From: Qipengyuania huizhouensis
GTDB taxonomy: Bacteria; Pseudomonadota; Alphaproteobacteria; Sphingomonadales; Sphingomonadaceae
NCBI RefSeq assembly: GCF_019711635.1
Contig: NZ_JAIGNT010000001.1
Location: forward strand, 248,001-312,000
Reading direction: 5' to 3'
DNA: 64,000 nucleotides
The position numbers and the translations under genes were made by a program. Below the pieces are notes generated by a model. That model had not been told where the DNA came from. It did not search any database and worked only from the letters and a program-made list of their open reading frames with translations. Positions 36,367 to 45,649 of this stretch are shown piece after piece (positions within the stretch are counted from its first letter, which is position 1; every line of letters starts with the position of its first letter).

Positions 36367-39300
36367 TCATTCCCACCAATACGGCAGGCGGCGCTCGTTG
36401 CCGGTCTCGACCTCGTTCATCGTCCGCGCATCATAGAGACGTCCGCCCAGCATGACCTGGGCGATATCATCGGAATTGCGAATGTCCTGTGCCGGATCGG
36501 CGGTAAGGATCAGGAGGTCGGCCAGCTTGCCGACTTCGAGACTGCCAATATCGCGCTCCATCCCGAGCGATTTGGCCGGTTCGATGGTCCCGGCACGCAG
36601 CGCCTCGACAGGCGACATTCCTCCTCGCACGAAGCTCCACAATTCCCAATGCGCCGCGATGCCAGCTTGCTGCCCATGCGCACCGATGCTGACCTTGACG
36701 CCGCGTTCTGCGAGCTTCTTCGCCTCGCGTGCGGCATTATCGTCAACGAATGCCCATTCCGGTGCGGTGATGCGCCGCCCCGTTTCCGCAAGCAGCATCT
36801 TGGGCGGCGTGTGGACCAGCAAGGGATTGTCGAACACGTCGGTGGCCTGACGCCAGTAAGGATCGCCCGCCAGACCGCCATAGGTCACCGCCAGCGTGGG
36901 CGTGTAGTTGGTGTCCGATCCGGCAAACATCTGCAACAAATCTTCATACATGACATCGACCGGGATGTTGTGTTCGAGGGTCGAATTACCGTCTGCGATC
37001 AGGTTGACGTCCATACCGAAGAGCGAGCCGCCCTCCGCCACCACCAGCATGTTTTCGGCACGCGCGGCGGCCACCACCTGCTGACGCTGTTCGCGGCGCG
37101 GCTGGTTGTAGTTCTTCACGCTGATGCCGCCCTGCGCCTTGATCCGGCGGACATGGGCCAGCGCATCCTCGTAACTGTCGATCCGGGCATAGACGCTAGG
37201 TGCCTTGGCGCCGTAGATGATCTCGCCTGTCGAGAAGATGCGCGGGGCTAGCAGGCTCCCTGCTTGCTGCCGTTCGGCCGCCGCAAAGATCATGCTGGCC
37301 GAAGAGGATGGATCGTGCAGAGTCGTCGTCCCCAGGGCGAGGTTCTGTACCAGCGACCAGTTCTGTTGCGGGACAAGATCGCCTACGCCCTGTGCGCCGT
37401 GCGCATGCGCATCGACCAAGCCGGGAACGATAGTGCGTCCGGCCGCATCGACCACGTTTGCGCCCGCTGGCACGGCAACGCTCGATGCCGGGCCGATTGC
37501 GGCGATCCGATCACCTTCGATCAGGATCGTGCCGTTTTCGATCGTGCCCGCCCCGTCACCGGCCATGGTGTGGATACGGGCACCCGTAATCGCGACGGTT
37601 CCGCTCGCCTTGTCGGCGCGGATGGTCCGGGCAAGCGAGGTTCCGCTGTCCGGCGGAGTGAACCCGGGCGCTTCTGCCGCTTGCGGTGCACTCGGCGTAA
37701 GAGCCGTGGTGCTGGCACGGTAGAGCACCGGCCCCATCGACCAGTGCAGGGTCGAACCGTTCTCAGTCCAGCCGATATAGTCGGCCCCGCCCTTGCTGAC
37801 CTTGGTCACCGGAAGCGAACTTGCCTTTTCTCCTACTGTGACGGTCTGGCCGCCGGGGAGCAGCGGCATAGCGAAGACTTCGTAGTTCTGGCGGAAGGCA
37901 ACGTAATCACCGCGCGGGCTGACCTTGAAATCATTGGCCAGATCGCCCTGCGCGTGGACCCGGCGCGCTTCGCCATTGGTGTCGCTGGAGATCAGCTGCA
38001 GATTGCCGCCTTCGCGCGCGAGCATGAAGATGCGCTCATTATCAGCACCATATTGCGGCGTGGAGGTATCGCGCGCGATGAGGCGCGGCGTGCCCCCGGT
38101 GGCGGAAACCGCGTAGACGCCTTCATTCTCCGAATAAGTGGGCGAGGTCAGATAGCCGCCGCCGCGCTTCTCGAACACGATGGTCTCACCATCGGGCGAG
38201 AATTGCGGAACCGCATAATGGCCCTGTTGGCGGGTCACCACCCGCTCTCCGCGACCGCGCGCATCGACCGTGACGATGTTGCCGAGACCCTCGTCGGTCC
38301 AGCGCACAAATGCTATCCGCTGCCCGTCGCGCGACCAGGCAGGCCACAGTTCCAGACTATCGCCGCCGCCCGCGATAAGCTGGCGGGGCGCCGCATCGCT
38401 GCCCACCGGTTTCACATAAAGCTTGCCGAGGCTTTCGAAGACCACGGTGCGCCCGTCGGGCGAAACGCTGGCAAACCGCGGAATCTTGGCAGTGAAGCTT
38501 TCCGGTGCGACATCGATGACCGGGTGCGGTGCTTCCGCGACCATGCGGGTATCGGAGATGGAGAACGGAATAACGCTGTCACCCGATCCATCGGCGGCAA
38601 CACGGCGCAGCTTGCCGCCCGCCCAGACCACCATGCTCTCGCTATCGGGCATCCAGTCCATGATCGGATAGACCCCATAGACGGCCCAGGTCTCCTGCAG
38701 ATCGAGATCGAGCGCGCCGTAGATCATGCGCTCTTCGCCCGTCGAGAGGTCCTTCACCCACAGCTGCGACTGGTCCTTGTCGCGGCGCACGAAGGCGAGG
38801 CTTTGGCCGTCGGGCGAAGGCGTGGGGCGGACCGCGCCGCCATAGCCGCCGACCGCAGTCGTCACTTCGCCGGTATCGATATCGTAACGTTCGATATTGA
38901 AGATACCCTGGGTCGAATCCTGAGCATATTCGAAGATCGGGCCAGAGGTGACGTTACGGGTGTAGTAGATCGCATTGCCATCGGGCGCGTAGATCGGTTC
39001 GCCCAACTCTTTCTGCAATGCCTCGCTGGCGCGCTTGACCAGCTGGACTCCTCCGCCGCCGGAAACGTGGTAGAGCCAGATTTCGCCGGTCCCGGCGCTA
39101 CGTTGTGTGGTGAAATGCTTCTTGGCGACGATATAGCGCCCGTCGGGCGACCAGCTGGGCTGGTTGAGCAGGCGGAAATCTTCCTTCGTGACCTGCTGCT
39201 TGTTCGAACCGTCGCTATTCATCAGCCAGATGTTGTCCCCACCTGCACGGTCGGAAATGAAGGCGATACGGCTGCCATCCGGTGAAAATCGCGGCTGGAT

Positions 39301-39702
39301 TTCCCAGGCGAGACCCTCTGCAATCCGGGTCGGCGTGCCGCCGGAAACCGGCATGGTGTAGATGTCGCCAAGCAAGGAGAAGGCGAGCGTGCGGCCATCG
39401 GGCGACACGTCGACATCCATCCACGTCCCTTCGTCGGTATTGATAGCCACTTCGCGTAAACTCGCGCCGCGCGGCGCAGTGACGTCCCAGCCCTCTTCCT
39501 TCTCTCCTTCGCCGGGGATCGGAACGGTAGCGGGTGCCGCATCGACGGCCTCCCCGCTGCCTTCAGGGGGCAGCTCGTCCTGCGAGGCATCGACTTCCTG
39601 CTCTTCTACCGGATTGGGGCTCGGCTGGGGTTCTTCGCTCTGGGCGTGGACGGAACCTGCACAGAGCACGAGTGCGAGGGCGGAAGCGATGCTGGTCTTC
39701 AT
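36367..39702 (-). CDS. Secreted TolB-propeller/amidohydrolase fusion protein
   Basis: A 1111-residue exported protein. Signal peptide (about residues 1-20, ending VHAQ), then an acidic Pro/Glu-rich stretch, then repeated PD40/TolB blades (DVSPDGRTLAFS, RFSPDGSRIAFISDRAGGD, PSWSPDGRYIVA, ASVSPDGRTVVFESLGKL) for about 600 residues, then an amidohydrolase domain with VPGLVDAHAHGAQG, a Lys in ISVKNYNQPRRE, LEHNIP and SIGAHGQ. The family includes imidazolonepropionase-like hydrolases with propellers; the substrate is probably a peptide derivative but is unknown. A LacI-type gene precedes it. Confidence 0.88.
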   Translation of the reverse strand: MKTSIASALALVLCAGSVHAQSEEPQPSPNPVEEQEVDASQDELPPEGSGEAVDAAPATVPIPGEGEKEEGWDVTAPRGASLREVAINTDEGTWMDVDVSPDGRTLAFSLLGDIYTMPVSGGTPTRIAEGLAWEIQPRFSPDGSRIAFISDRAGGDNIWLMNSDGSNKQQVTKEDFRLLNQPSWSPDGRYIVAKKHFTTQRSAGTGEIWLYHVSGGGGVQLVKRASEALQKELGEPIYAPDGNAIYYTRNVTSGPIFEYAQDSTQGIFNIERYDIDTGEVTTAVGGYGGAVRPTPSPDGQSLAFVRRDKDQSQLWVKDLSTGEERMIYGALDLDLQETWAVYGVYPIMDWMPDSESMVVWAGGKLRRVAADGSGDSVIPFSISDTRMVAEAPHPVIDVAPESFTAKIPRFASVSPDGRTVVFESLGKLYVKPVGSDAAPRQLIAGGGDSLELWPAWSRDGQRIAFVRWTDEGLGNIVTVDARGRGERVVTRQQGHYAVPQFSPDGETIVFEKRGGGYLTSPTYSENEGVYAVSATGGTPRLIARDTSTPQYGADNERIFMLAREGGNLQLISSDTNGEARRVHAQGDLANDFKVSPRGDYVAFRQNYEVFAMPLLPGGQTVTVGEKASSLPVTKVSKGGADYIGWTENGSTLHWSMGPVLYRASTTALTPSAPQAAEAPGFTPPDSGTSLARTIRADKASGTVAITGARIHTMAGDGAGTIENGTILIEGDRIAAIGPASSVAVPAGANVVDAAGRTIVPGLVDAHAHGAQGVGDLVPQQNWSLVQNLALGTTTLHDPSSSASMIFAAAERQQAGSLLAPRIFSTGEIIYGAKAPSVYARIDSYEDALAHVRRIKAQGGISVKNYNQPRREQRQQVVAAARAENMLVVAEGGSLFGMDVNLIADGNSTLEHNIPVDVMYEDLLQMFAGSDTNYTPTLAVTYGGLAGDPYWRQATDVFDNPLLVHTPPKMLLAETGRRITAPEWAFVDDNAAREAKKLAERGVKVSIGAHGQQAGIAAHWELWSFVRGGMSPVEALRAGTIEPAKSLGMERDIGSLEVGKLADLLILTADPAQDIRNSDDIAQVMLGGRLYDARTMNEVETGNERRLPYWWE

Positions 39703-39786
39703 GATCTGGGTCTCTCCCCTTGAGATAGGCGGGGAGGCTTAGACGGTGCGAAGCGACCTTGGCAAACCGCCAATCGACAAGCTGCG

Positions 39787-40815
39787 TTATTTGACGCTCG
39801 AACGTTCGACCAGGCGAACCGGAACACGCCGCTCGGCACGCTCTCCATCGCCCGCCAGCGCAGTTTCGACCAGCATTCGGCCCGCTTCTGCGAAGTCCGG
39901 CTCTACGGTCGTTAGCGGCGGATTGCTGAATTCGCCCGAACCCAGCCCGTCGAAGCCGACCACGCCGACCTGCCCCGGCACCGCAAGACCGCGTGAAGCG
40001 AGCTCTTCGAGTGCGCCCAGCGCCATGGCATCGCAGGCAAAGAATAGACCGTCGAAGGTTTCGCCGTCATCGCATAGCTGGCTGATCGCGATCCGTCCCT
40101 GGGAAACACGGTCTTCGCCCGACGAAACGATCGGTTCCCGCGTGGCGAGACCGGCCTTTTCCATCGCGCAGCGATAGCCCTCGTAACGCTCGCGGAATTG
40201 CTTCTGCGAAGAATTGGGATCGCCCACGAAAACGATATTGCTCGCGCCGCCCGCAACCAGTCGCTCCACCGCCAGCCGTCCGCCATCGGCATTGTCGGAG
40301 CGGACCCAAACGGCATCGTCGAACGGAGAACCCCAGAACGCGATGGAGTCGCTGGCGGCTGCAACCTCGCGAAAGTAATTCCAGGCCGGTTCGTTCGTAG
40401 CCGTACCGATCACCACCACGCCGTCCGCCTGCCTGCGTCCGACATAATGACCGAAGAGTTCCTCTTCCCTCGCCTGAAACGATACCAGGGCTTCATAGCC
40501 CCGTTCGGCGGCGGCGGCGCAGGTGCTGCCGAGCAGGCTGTAATAGAACGGATTGATGGCGGCCGGCCCCTGGCCATCGCGTCCGATCACGACGATGGCG
40601 ATAGTGCCCGTTTCGCCTTTCCGCAGGCCAGCAGCCCTGGTGTTCACATGATAGCCAAGCTCCGCCGCAGCCTGTTCTACGCGGCGGCGGGTGGATTCGG
40701 TGATGGTTTCCGAACCCGACAGCGCGCGGCTGACGGTCGACTGGCTGACCCCGGCGCGCTCCGCAACGTCGATCGACGTAACCCGATGCGGGCGGCCGTT
40801 CCCAACTTTCGTCAT
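39787..40815 (-). CDS. LacI-family transcriptional regulator
   Basis: A 342-residue repressor. The N-terminal HTH is SIDVAERAGVSQSTVSRALS followed by hinge RVEQAAAELGYHVN; the effector-binding part has FSDAMALG-type segments (here LFFACDAMALGALEELASRG and GVVGFDGLGSGEFSNPPLTT). Target not shown; no sugar operon adjoins. The TolB/amidohydrolase gene follows 84 bases downstream on the same strand, and a monooxygenase gene diverges upstream, so both are candidate targets. GAGGAG lies before the ATG. Confidence 0.9.
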   Translation of the reverse strand: MTKVGNGRPHRVTSIDVAERAGVSQSTVSRALSGSETITESTRRRVEQAAAELGYHVNTRAAGLRKGETGTIAIVVIGRDGQGPAAINPFYYSLLGSTCAAAAERGYEALVSFQAREEELFGHYVGRRQADGVVVIGTATNEPAWNYFREVAAASDSIAFWGSPFDDAVWVRSDNADGGRLAVERLVAGGASNIVFVGDPNSSQKQFRERYEGYRCAMEKAGLATREPIVSSGEDRVSQGRIAISQLCDDGETFDGLFFACDAMALGALEELASRGLAVPGQVGVVGFDGLGSGEFSNPPLTTVEPDFAEAGRMLVETALAGDGERAERRVPVRLVERSSVK

Positions 40816-40900
40816 GGTATCTCCTCAAGCCCGACCGAGCCCTAGCCCAGAGAATTGGCGAAAGCGAGTGCCCGGATGACGTCGCCAGAAGCACAGATAG

Positions 40901-40915
40901 GTTGCACGGCGCAAC
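40901..40915. promoter_or_regulatory. Short palindrome, candidate LacI-type operator
   Basis: GTTGC at 40901-40905 and GCAAC at 40911-40915 form an inverted repeat with a five-base centre, in the 141-bp gap between the divergent LacI-type gene and the monooxygenase gene. Position and symmetry fit an operator, but five-base arms can occur by chance. Confidence 0.3.
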
Positions 40916-40956
40916 TTACGCTTCCCCTCCACGCCCGCATTTAGTAACGTCACCTT

Positions 40957-42474
40957 ATGGGAGAGAGACCAGCAAGCAATCGCGCGACCGATTTCGACGT
41001 GCTTATCGTCGGCGCAGGCATATCCGGCATCGGCATGGCCGCACATATGCGGGAGAAGATTCCGGATTACAGCTTCGCCATTGTGGAGCGGCGCGAGAAT
41101 CTCGGCGGGACCTGGGATCTCTTCCGCTATCCCGGCGTACGGTCGGACAGCGACATGCACACGCTCGGTTTCGAATTCGAGCCGTGGAAGCATGAAAAAT
41201 CGATAGCCGATGCACCTGCGATCCTCGAATATCTCGACCGGATCGTGGACGAGCGCGACATTCGCCGCCACATCCGCTTCGGGCACAAGGTGATTTCTGC
41301 TGACTGGCACGGCGCGGATGCCCGCTGGCATGTCACGCTCGAAACGTCGGACGGCGAGCGCAAGATGCTCACCGCCAACTGGCTCTATCTCGGATCGGGC
41401 TATTACGATTACGACGAACCTTATGATCCCGGTTTCGATTTCGGCGATTTCACCGGGCAGGTGATTCATCCCCAATTCTGGCCCGAGGATCTCGATTACG
41501 CAGGCAAGAACGTGGTCGTGATCGGCTCGGGCGCGACCGCGGTGACCATCGTTCCTTCGGTGACCCGGCAGGCGGCCAAGGTTACCATGCTCCAGCGCAC
41601 GCCGACATGGATGTTCTCGCGCCCGGCTAAGGACGGTTTTGCGAATTTCCTGCGCAAGATCTTGCCCGAAAAGACGGCTTACAAGATTACGCGCTGGAAA
41701 AACATCAAGCTGCAGGACGTCGGTTTCAAGCGCGCGCGAACCAAACCGCAAAAGGTCGGCGAATTCCTGCACAAGAAGATCAGGAAGATCATGGGGGAGG
41801 ATTTCGATCTCGCTCCCTTTACACCGCCTTACAATCCCTGGGACCAGCGCCTTTGCCTGGTACCCGACGACGATCTTTTCGAAGCGATCAAGAGCGGTAA
41901 GGCCGATGTCGTCACCGGCCGGATCAAAGCCTTCGAGAAGGGCGGCGTCCGGCTCGAGGATGGAAGTTTCCTCCCCGCCGACATCGTGGTGACCGCCACC
42001 GGTCTCAAGCTGGCCGTGGCCGGCAAAATCGCGCTGACCGTCGAGGGCGAACCGGTCGATCTGGCCCAACGCTTCTACTACAAAGGCTGCATGTTCTCGA
42101 ACCTGCCGAACCTTGCCGTGGTGTTCGGCTATCTCAATGCCAGCTGGACACTGCGGGCCGATATCAATTCGGACTATATCTGCCGGGTACTTTCCGAAAT
42201 GAAAGCAAGCGGCAACGACATCGCCGTTCCCGTCCTGCCCGATACGCATGATCTCGAAGAGGACGACATCTTCGATTTCTCCTCCGGCTATATCCAGCGT
42301 GCCAAGCACATCATGCCGAAGAATGCGGTGAACTACCCGTGGCGGCTGAACCAGGAATATGTGATCGACCGCAAGCGCATGCGCGCCGATCCGGTGGACG
42401 ATGGAATCCTCTCTTTTCGGCGCAGGAGTGCGAACGCGCGCGAAGTGCACGAAACGCTCGAAGCTGCGGAGTAG
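40957..42474 (+). CDS. Baeyer-Villiger-type flavin monooxygenase (EthA-like)
   Basis: A 505-residue class B flavoprotein. It has an N-terminal FAD motif (VLIVGAGISGIGMAAHM), the Baeyer-Villiger fingerprint FTGQVIHPQFWP (FxGxxxHxxxWP) at about residues 166-177, and a second nucleotide motif NVVVIGSGATAVTIVPSV. Such enzymes insert oxygen next to ketones or oxidise heteroatoms using NADPH. Substrate unknown. No clear ribosome binding site precedes the ATG, which may mean a leaderless start or another start. It lies divergent to a LacI-type regulator. Confidence 0.9.
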   Translation: MGERPASNRATDFDVLIVGAGISGIGMAAHMREKIPDYSFAIVERRENLGGTWDLFRYPGVRSDSDMHTLGFEFEPWKHEKSIADAPAILEYLDRIVDERDIRRHIRFGHKVISADWHGADARWHVTLETSDGERKMLTANWLYLGSGYYDYDEPYDPGFDFGDFTGQVIHPQFWPEDLDYAGKNVVVIGSGATAVTIVPSVTRQAAKVTMLQRTPTWMFSRPAKDGFANFLRKILPEKTAYKITRWKNIKLQDVGFKRARTKPQKVGEFLHKKIRKIMGEDFDLAPFTPPYNPWDQRLCLVPDDDLFEAIKSGKADVVTGRIKAFEKGGVRLEDGSFLPADIVVTATGLKLAVAGKIALTVEGEPVDLAQRFYYKGCMFSNLPNLAVVFGYLNASWTLRADINSDYICRVLSEMKASGNDIAVPVLPDTHDLEEDDIFDFSSGYIQRAKHIMPKNAVNYPWRLNQEYVIDRKRMRADPVDDGILSFRRRSANAREVHETLEAAE

Positions 42475-42507
42475 CTTTCGCAGACCAGCCGCAGTAGGTG
42501 GTCAGGC

Positions 42508-43263
42508 ATGATTGATCGTATCTACACCGCCGGGCTGGTCGTGATCGGCGACGAGATTCTTTCGGGGCGCACTCACGACAAGAACATCGCGCAAATCGCC
42601 AGCTGGCTGCAGGTGCAGGGCATTCGCCTGTCCGAAGTGCGCGTGGTGCCCGATGTGATCGAGCGGATCGTCGAAGCGGTCGACGCGCTGCGCGAAGCGA
42701 ACGACTACCTCTTCACAACGGGCGGGATCGGGCCCACGCATGACGACATTACAGTCGACGCCGTCGCGCAGGCCCTTGGCGTACCGGTGATAATCCATCC
42801 CGAAGCCCGCGCTATTCTGGAAAAATATTATACTGACAAGGGCGGGCTCAACGAAGGCAGGCTGCGCATGGCGCGCACGCCCGAAGGTGCCGAACTGATC
42901 CCCAACCGCATGTCCGGTGCACCGGGTATCCGCATCGGCAATGTATATCTCATGGCGGGTGTCCCGCACATCACTGCAGGCATGCTGGATGCCCTCACCG
43001 GTACGCTCGAAGGCGGTGCGCCGCTGATTGCCGAGACTGTCGGCGGGTTCATTCCCGAAAGCGAAGTATCGGGTTTGCTCCGCGAGGTCGAAAAGGCCCA
43101 TGAGAACTGCCAGATCGGCAGCTACCCCTTCTTCCGCGAAGGCCGCGTCGGCTCGAACTTCGTCATCCGCTCCACCGACCGGGCCGACCTCGATGCTTGC
43201 ATGGCGGAACTCTGCAAGGGACTGGAAGAAGCGGGCTTCGCCTATACCCGCGGGGGAATCTAA
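42508..43263 (+). CDS. CinA-type MoCF-domain (molybdopterin-binding) protein
   Basis: A 251-residue protein with the MoCF domain of Cin[40 protein letters not shown], and [12 protein letters not shown]. It resembles the stand-alone N-terminal CinA domain found in many alphaproteobacteria, without the C-terminal nicotinamide-amidase part. Function in these bacteria is unsettled; the CinA N-terminus has ADP-ribose pyrophosphatase activity in others. It ends just before a terminator shared with the convergent rplA side. Confidence 0.88.
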   Translation: MIDRIYTAGLVVIGDEILSGRTHDKNIAQIASWLQVQGIRLSEVRVVPDVIERIVEAVDALREANDYLFTTGGIGPTHDDITVDAVAQALGVPVIIHPEARAILEKYYTDKGGLNEGRLRMARTPEGAELIPNRMSGAPGIRIGNVYLMAGVPHITAGMLDALTGTLEGGAPLIAETVGGFIPESEVSGLLREVEKAHENCQIGSYPFFREGRVGSNFVIRSTDRADLDACMAELCKGLEEAGFAYTRGGI

Positions 43264-43275
43264 ACCGGCAAAAAG

Positions 43276-43306
43276 AAAGGGCCGGAGATCTCTCCCCGGC
43301 CCTTTT
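43276..43306. terminator. Hairpin terminator after the CinA-type gene
   Basis: AAAGGGCCGG (43276-43285) pairs with CCGGCCCTTT (43296-43305) and is followed by T residues. It lies 12 bases after the CinA-type stop and also downstream of the convergent rplA. Confidence 0.85.
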
Positions 43307-43322
43307 CCCGTTTACACTACCG

Positions 43323-43369
43323 CCTATCGGCTGCTTGAGCGGAAGGCCCTCAAGCGGCGAAGCGATAGG
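43323..43369. other. Extended hairpin in the rplA 3' region
   Basis: Nested arms CCTATCG/CGATAGG (43323-43329, 43363-43369) and GCTTGAG/CTCAAGC (43333-43339, 43349-43355) form an extended stem just after rplA on the minus strand. There is no T run directly behind it. It could stabilise the rplK-rplA transcript end or help terminate it. Confidence 0.5.
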
Positions 43370-43377
43370 ACAACAAA

Positions 43378-44070
43378 TTACGCGCCTTCGACTTCGCCGA
43401 GGTCGACCTTGAGGCCGGGACCCATCGAGCTGGTCAGCGTGACCTTGCGGACATACTTGCCCTTGGCACCGGCCGGCTTGGCCTTCACGATGGCTTCGGT
43501 CAGCGCCTTGAAGTTCTTCTTCAGGTCTTCATCCTTGAACGACAGCTTGCCGATGCCGCTGTGGATGATGCCCTGCTTCTCGACGCGGAATTCGACCTGG
43601 CCGCCCTTGGCGTCCTTCACGGCCTGTTCCACGTTCGGCGTCACGGTGCCGAGCTTCGGGTTCGGCATCAGGCCCTTGGGGCCGAGCACCTTGCCGAGAC
43701 GACCGACGACACCCATCATGTCCGGGGTCGCGATCACGCGGTCGTAGTCGAGATTGCCGTTCTGCATGTCTTCCATGAGATCTTCGGCACCGACCTTGTC
43801 GGCTCCAGCGGCGAGCGCCTTTTCGGCATTGTCGCCCTTGGCGAACACTGCGACCCTGACTTCCTTGCCGGTGCCGCTCGGGAGCGAAACCATGCCGCGG
43901 ACCATCTGGTCAGCGTGGCGCGGATCGACGCCGAGGTTCATGGCGACTTCGACGGTTTCATCGAACTTGGACTTGTGCCCGCGCAGCGTGGCGAGAGCTT
44001 CATCCACCGTGTAAAGCTTCTCGCTGTCGAGCTTTGCGCGGACCTGCTGCTTCTTCGTCTGCTTTGCCAT
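43378..44070 (-). CDS. rplA: 50S ribosomal protein L1
   Basis: A 230-residue ribosomal protein of the L1 stalk. The segments [40 protein letters not shown], the [20 protein letters not shown] signature, PNPKLGTVT and [20 protein letters not shown] are the usual L1 blocks. L1 is known to repress its own operon in other bacteria by binding the leader mRNA. It is four bases downstream of rplK. Confidence 0.97.
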   Translation of the reverse strand: MAKQTKKQQVRAKLDSEKLYTVDEALATLRGHKSKFDETVEVAMNLGVDPRHADQMVRGMVSLPSGTGKEVRVAVFAKGDNAEKALAAGADKVGAEDLMEDMQNGNLDYDRVIATPDMMGVVGRLGKVLGPKGLMPNPKLGTVTPNVEQAVKDAKGGQVEFRVEKQGIIHSGIGKLSFKDEDLKKNFKALTEAIVKAKPAGAKGKYVRKVTLTSSMGPGLKVDLGEVEGA

Positions 44071-44074
44071 GTGC

Positions 44075-44506
44075 TTAGCCCTCCACCACTTCGAGGCCCA
44101 TCGAACGCGCGGAGCCTTCGATGATCTTCATGGCCTGGTCGATATCGTTCGCATTGAGGTCGGCCATCTTGGCTTCGGCGATTTCCTTGATCGCGCTCTG
44201 CTTGATGGTCCCGGCCGAAACCTTGCCCGGCTCCTTCGAGCCCGACTTCAGCTTGGCAGCCTTCTTCAGGTAATACGATGCCGGTGGCGTCTTGGTGACG
44301 AAGGTGAACGAACGGTCCGCATAGACGGTGATGACCGTCGGGATCGGTGCGTTCTTTTCGAGGTCCTGCGTAGCGGCGTTGAACGCCTTGCAGAATTCCA
44401 TGATGTTCACGCCGCGCTGACCCAGCGCAGGGCCGATGGGCGGAGATGGATTTGCAGTGCCCGCGGGCACCTGCAGCTTGATATAGCCTTCGATCTTCTT
44501 GGCCAT
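44075..44506 (-). CDS. rplK: 50S ribosomal protein L11
   Basis: A 143-residue protein that binds the GTPase centre of 23S rRNA. It starts [16 protein letters not shown], continues [18 protein letters not shown], and has the C-terminal stretch [20 protein letters not shown], all typical of L11. The ATG at 44506 is chosen over the GTG three bases upstream because GGAGG lies just before. Unlike the common secE-nusG-rplK-rplA order, a foreign-strand gene separates it from nusG here. Confidence 0.97.
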   Translation of the reverse strand: MAKKIEGYIKLQVPAGTANPSPPIGPALGQRGVNIMEFCKAFNAATQDLEKNAPIPTVITVYADRSFTFVTKTPPASYYLKKAAKLKSGSKEPGKVSAGTIKQSAIKEIAEAKMADLNANDIDQAMKIIEGSARSMGLEVVEG

Positions 44507-44809
44507 CACTGGCCTCCTTTCACACTGTCGGCTGCATCTTCCGATCCAGCCTCATGTTGAGCGGTCGAGCGGTCTGCAAGGCAGGCCTCCCGCGTGGATT
44601 TCCCGTCACTGTTGCTTGGGAAGGCGCGCACATAGCGATTCTGCCCGTAAATGCAAGCCATGAGAGAGGCCCCGAACACTGCCAGAATTTCACAAAGATG
44701 CGCGGAAAACCCGCCATGCCTGCGTGATTGCCAAGCCACCCGGTGATAGAGCGTTATTGCGCGGCGCGGCCATTTTCCGTCGGCATAGCGCGAGGAGGAG
44801 ATGCGCGTC
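44507..44809. other. Intergenic region between rplK and the CPBP protease gene
   Basis: This 303-bp gap between divergent genes holds no convincing gene. Its left end (44510-44520) carries the strong GGAGG of rplK. Its right end has GAGGAGGAG ahead of the CPBP gene. It must contain the rplK promoter and leader; a weak candidate is listed separately. No riboswitch is recognised. Confidence 0.5.
44629..44656 (-). promoter_or_regulatory. Weak candidate sigma-70-like promoter for rplK-rplA
   Basis: On the minus strand, TTGCAT (44656-44651) and TATGTG (44634-44629) are 16 bases apart and about 120 bases before the rplK start. The match is only moderate. Confidence 0.3.
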
Positions 44810-45571
44810 ATGACCGAGCAGGCGATCGTTTCGACTGGCGAGACCGGACAATCAGTGTATCGCCAACCGGGATGGGGTGGCTTCGCGCTCCAGTTTATCA
44901 GCGTAATCGTCGTCTATTTCGCTTGCGGCATTCCCGGTGTCGCAATCTGGGGCGAAACATCGACGGGCGCGGCGGTTTCGGTCGCTTCCAGCATGGCCGG
45001 CGCGCTGCTTGTGGCCTGGTTGTGGCTCCGGCGCGAAGGCGCCGTTGCAATAGCCTGGAACTTGCGCGCTCCGGCAAGCTGGGCGCCCACTCTTGGCTGG
45101 GCGGTATTGGCGACGATCGCCATCATCGGCTGGTTCACGCTGGGCAGCATGCTGGTCGAAGCGATCGGGCTGAGCACGCCCGATGTGGAACAGGTGCTGG
45201 ACTGGGTCACCCAGAGCCAGTTCCATTTCATCCTGTGGATTGTGCTTGTGGCACTTTTTGCGGCGGGACTTGGCGAGGAACTGCTCTGGCGCGGCTTTCT
45301 GATGGATCGTCTCGCCCGGCTCGGCGGCCTGCGCGGCCGCATGTGGCTGGTGATCTTGGTGCAGGCGGTTCTCTTCGGCCTGCCGCATTTCTACCAGGGG
45401 CTTGGCGGGGTAATCATAACCGGCGTGGTCGGCATCGGCTTCGGCTGGCTGCGCTATCGCTGCGGCGGGAACCTGTGGGCCTGCGTGCTGGCTCATATGG
45501 CGGTCGACACGATCATGATGAGCCTGTCCTATGCCGACAAGCTGGGTTTCATACCCGGAGTAAGCAGCTAA
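44810..45571 (+). CDS. CPBP-family intramembrane metalloprotease
   Basis: A 253-residue (from ATG at 44810) membrane protein of the CAAX protease and bacteriocin-processing family. The motifs EELLWRG (EExxxR), FGLPHFYQG and AHMAVDTIMM supply the metal-binding Glu and His residues. About seven or eight hydrophobic segments precede and surround them. An ATG at 44801 is an alternative, but GGAG is better spaced for 44810. It lies between rplK (divergent) and nusG (convergent), an insertion in an otherwise common ribosomal-protein order. Substrate unknown. Confidence 0.88.
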   Translation: MTEQAIVSTGETGQSVYRQPGWGGFALQFISVIVVYFACGIPGVAIWGETSTGAAVSVASSMAGALLVAWLWLRREGAVAIAWNLRAPASWAPTLGWAVLATIAIIGWFTLGSMLVEAIGLSTPDVEQVLDWVTQSQFHFILWIVLVALFAAGLGEELLWRGFLMDRLARLGGLRGRMWLVILVQAVLFGLPHFYQGLGGVIITGVVGIGFGWLRYRCGGNLWACVLAHMAVDTIMMSLSYADKLGFIPGVSS

Positions 45572-45590
45572 AGCCTGACACTGCAGATAC

Positions 45591-45630
45591 GAAAAAGGGG
45601 CGCCCTCGGTTTCGAGCGGCGCCCCTTTTC
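45591..45630. terminator. Bidirectional terminator between the protease and nusG
   Basis: AAAAGGGGCGCC (45593-45604) pairs with GGCGCCCCTTTT (45618-45629), flanked by A and T runs on either side. It lies between the convergent CPBP gene and nusG. Confidence 0.85.
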
Positions 45631-45649
45631 GTAACTCTTGCGAGCGGTC

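Noticed and set aside
37264..39285. A 673-codon plus-strand open frame opposite the TolB/amidohydrolase gene
   Set aside because: It is antisense to a well-supported gene and its translation shows no domains; long antisense frames are expected in GC-rich DNA with biased third positions.
40825..42450. A 541-codon minus-strand frame opposite the Baeyer-Villiger monooxygenase
   Set aside because: The plus strand carries all flavin motifs; the minus frame has none.
44506..44811. A 101-codon minus-strand frame in the rplK upstream gap
   Set aside because: Composition and sequence do not look coding, and it overlaps the rplK ribosome binding site and leader.
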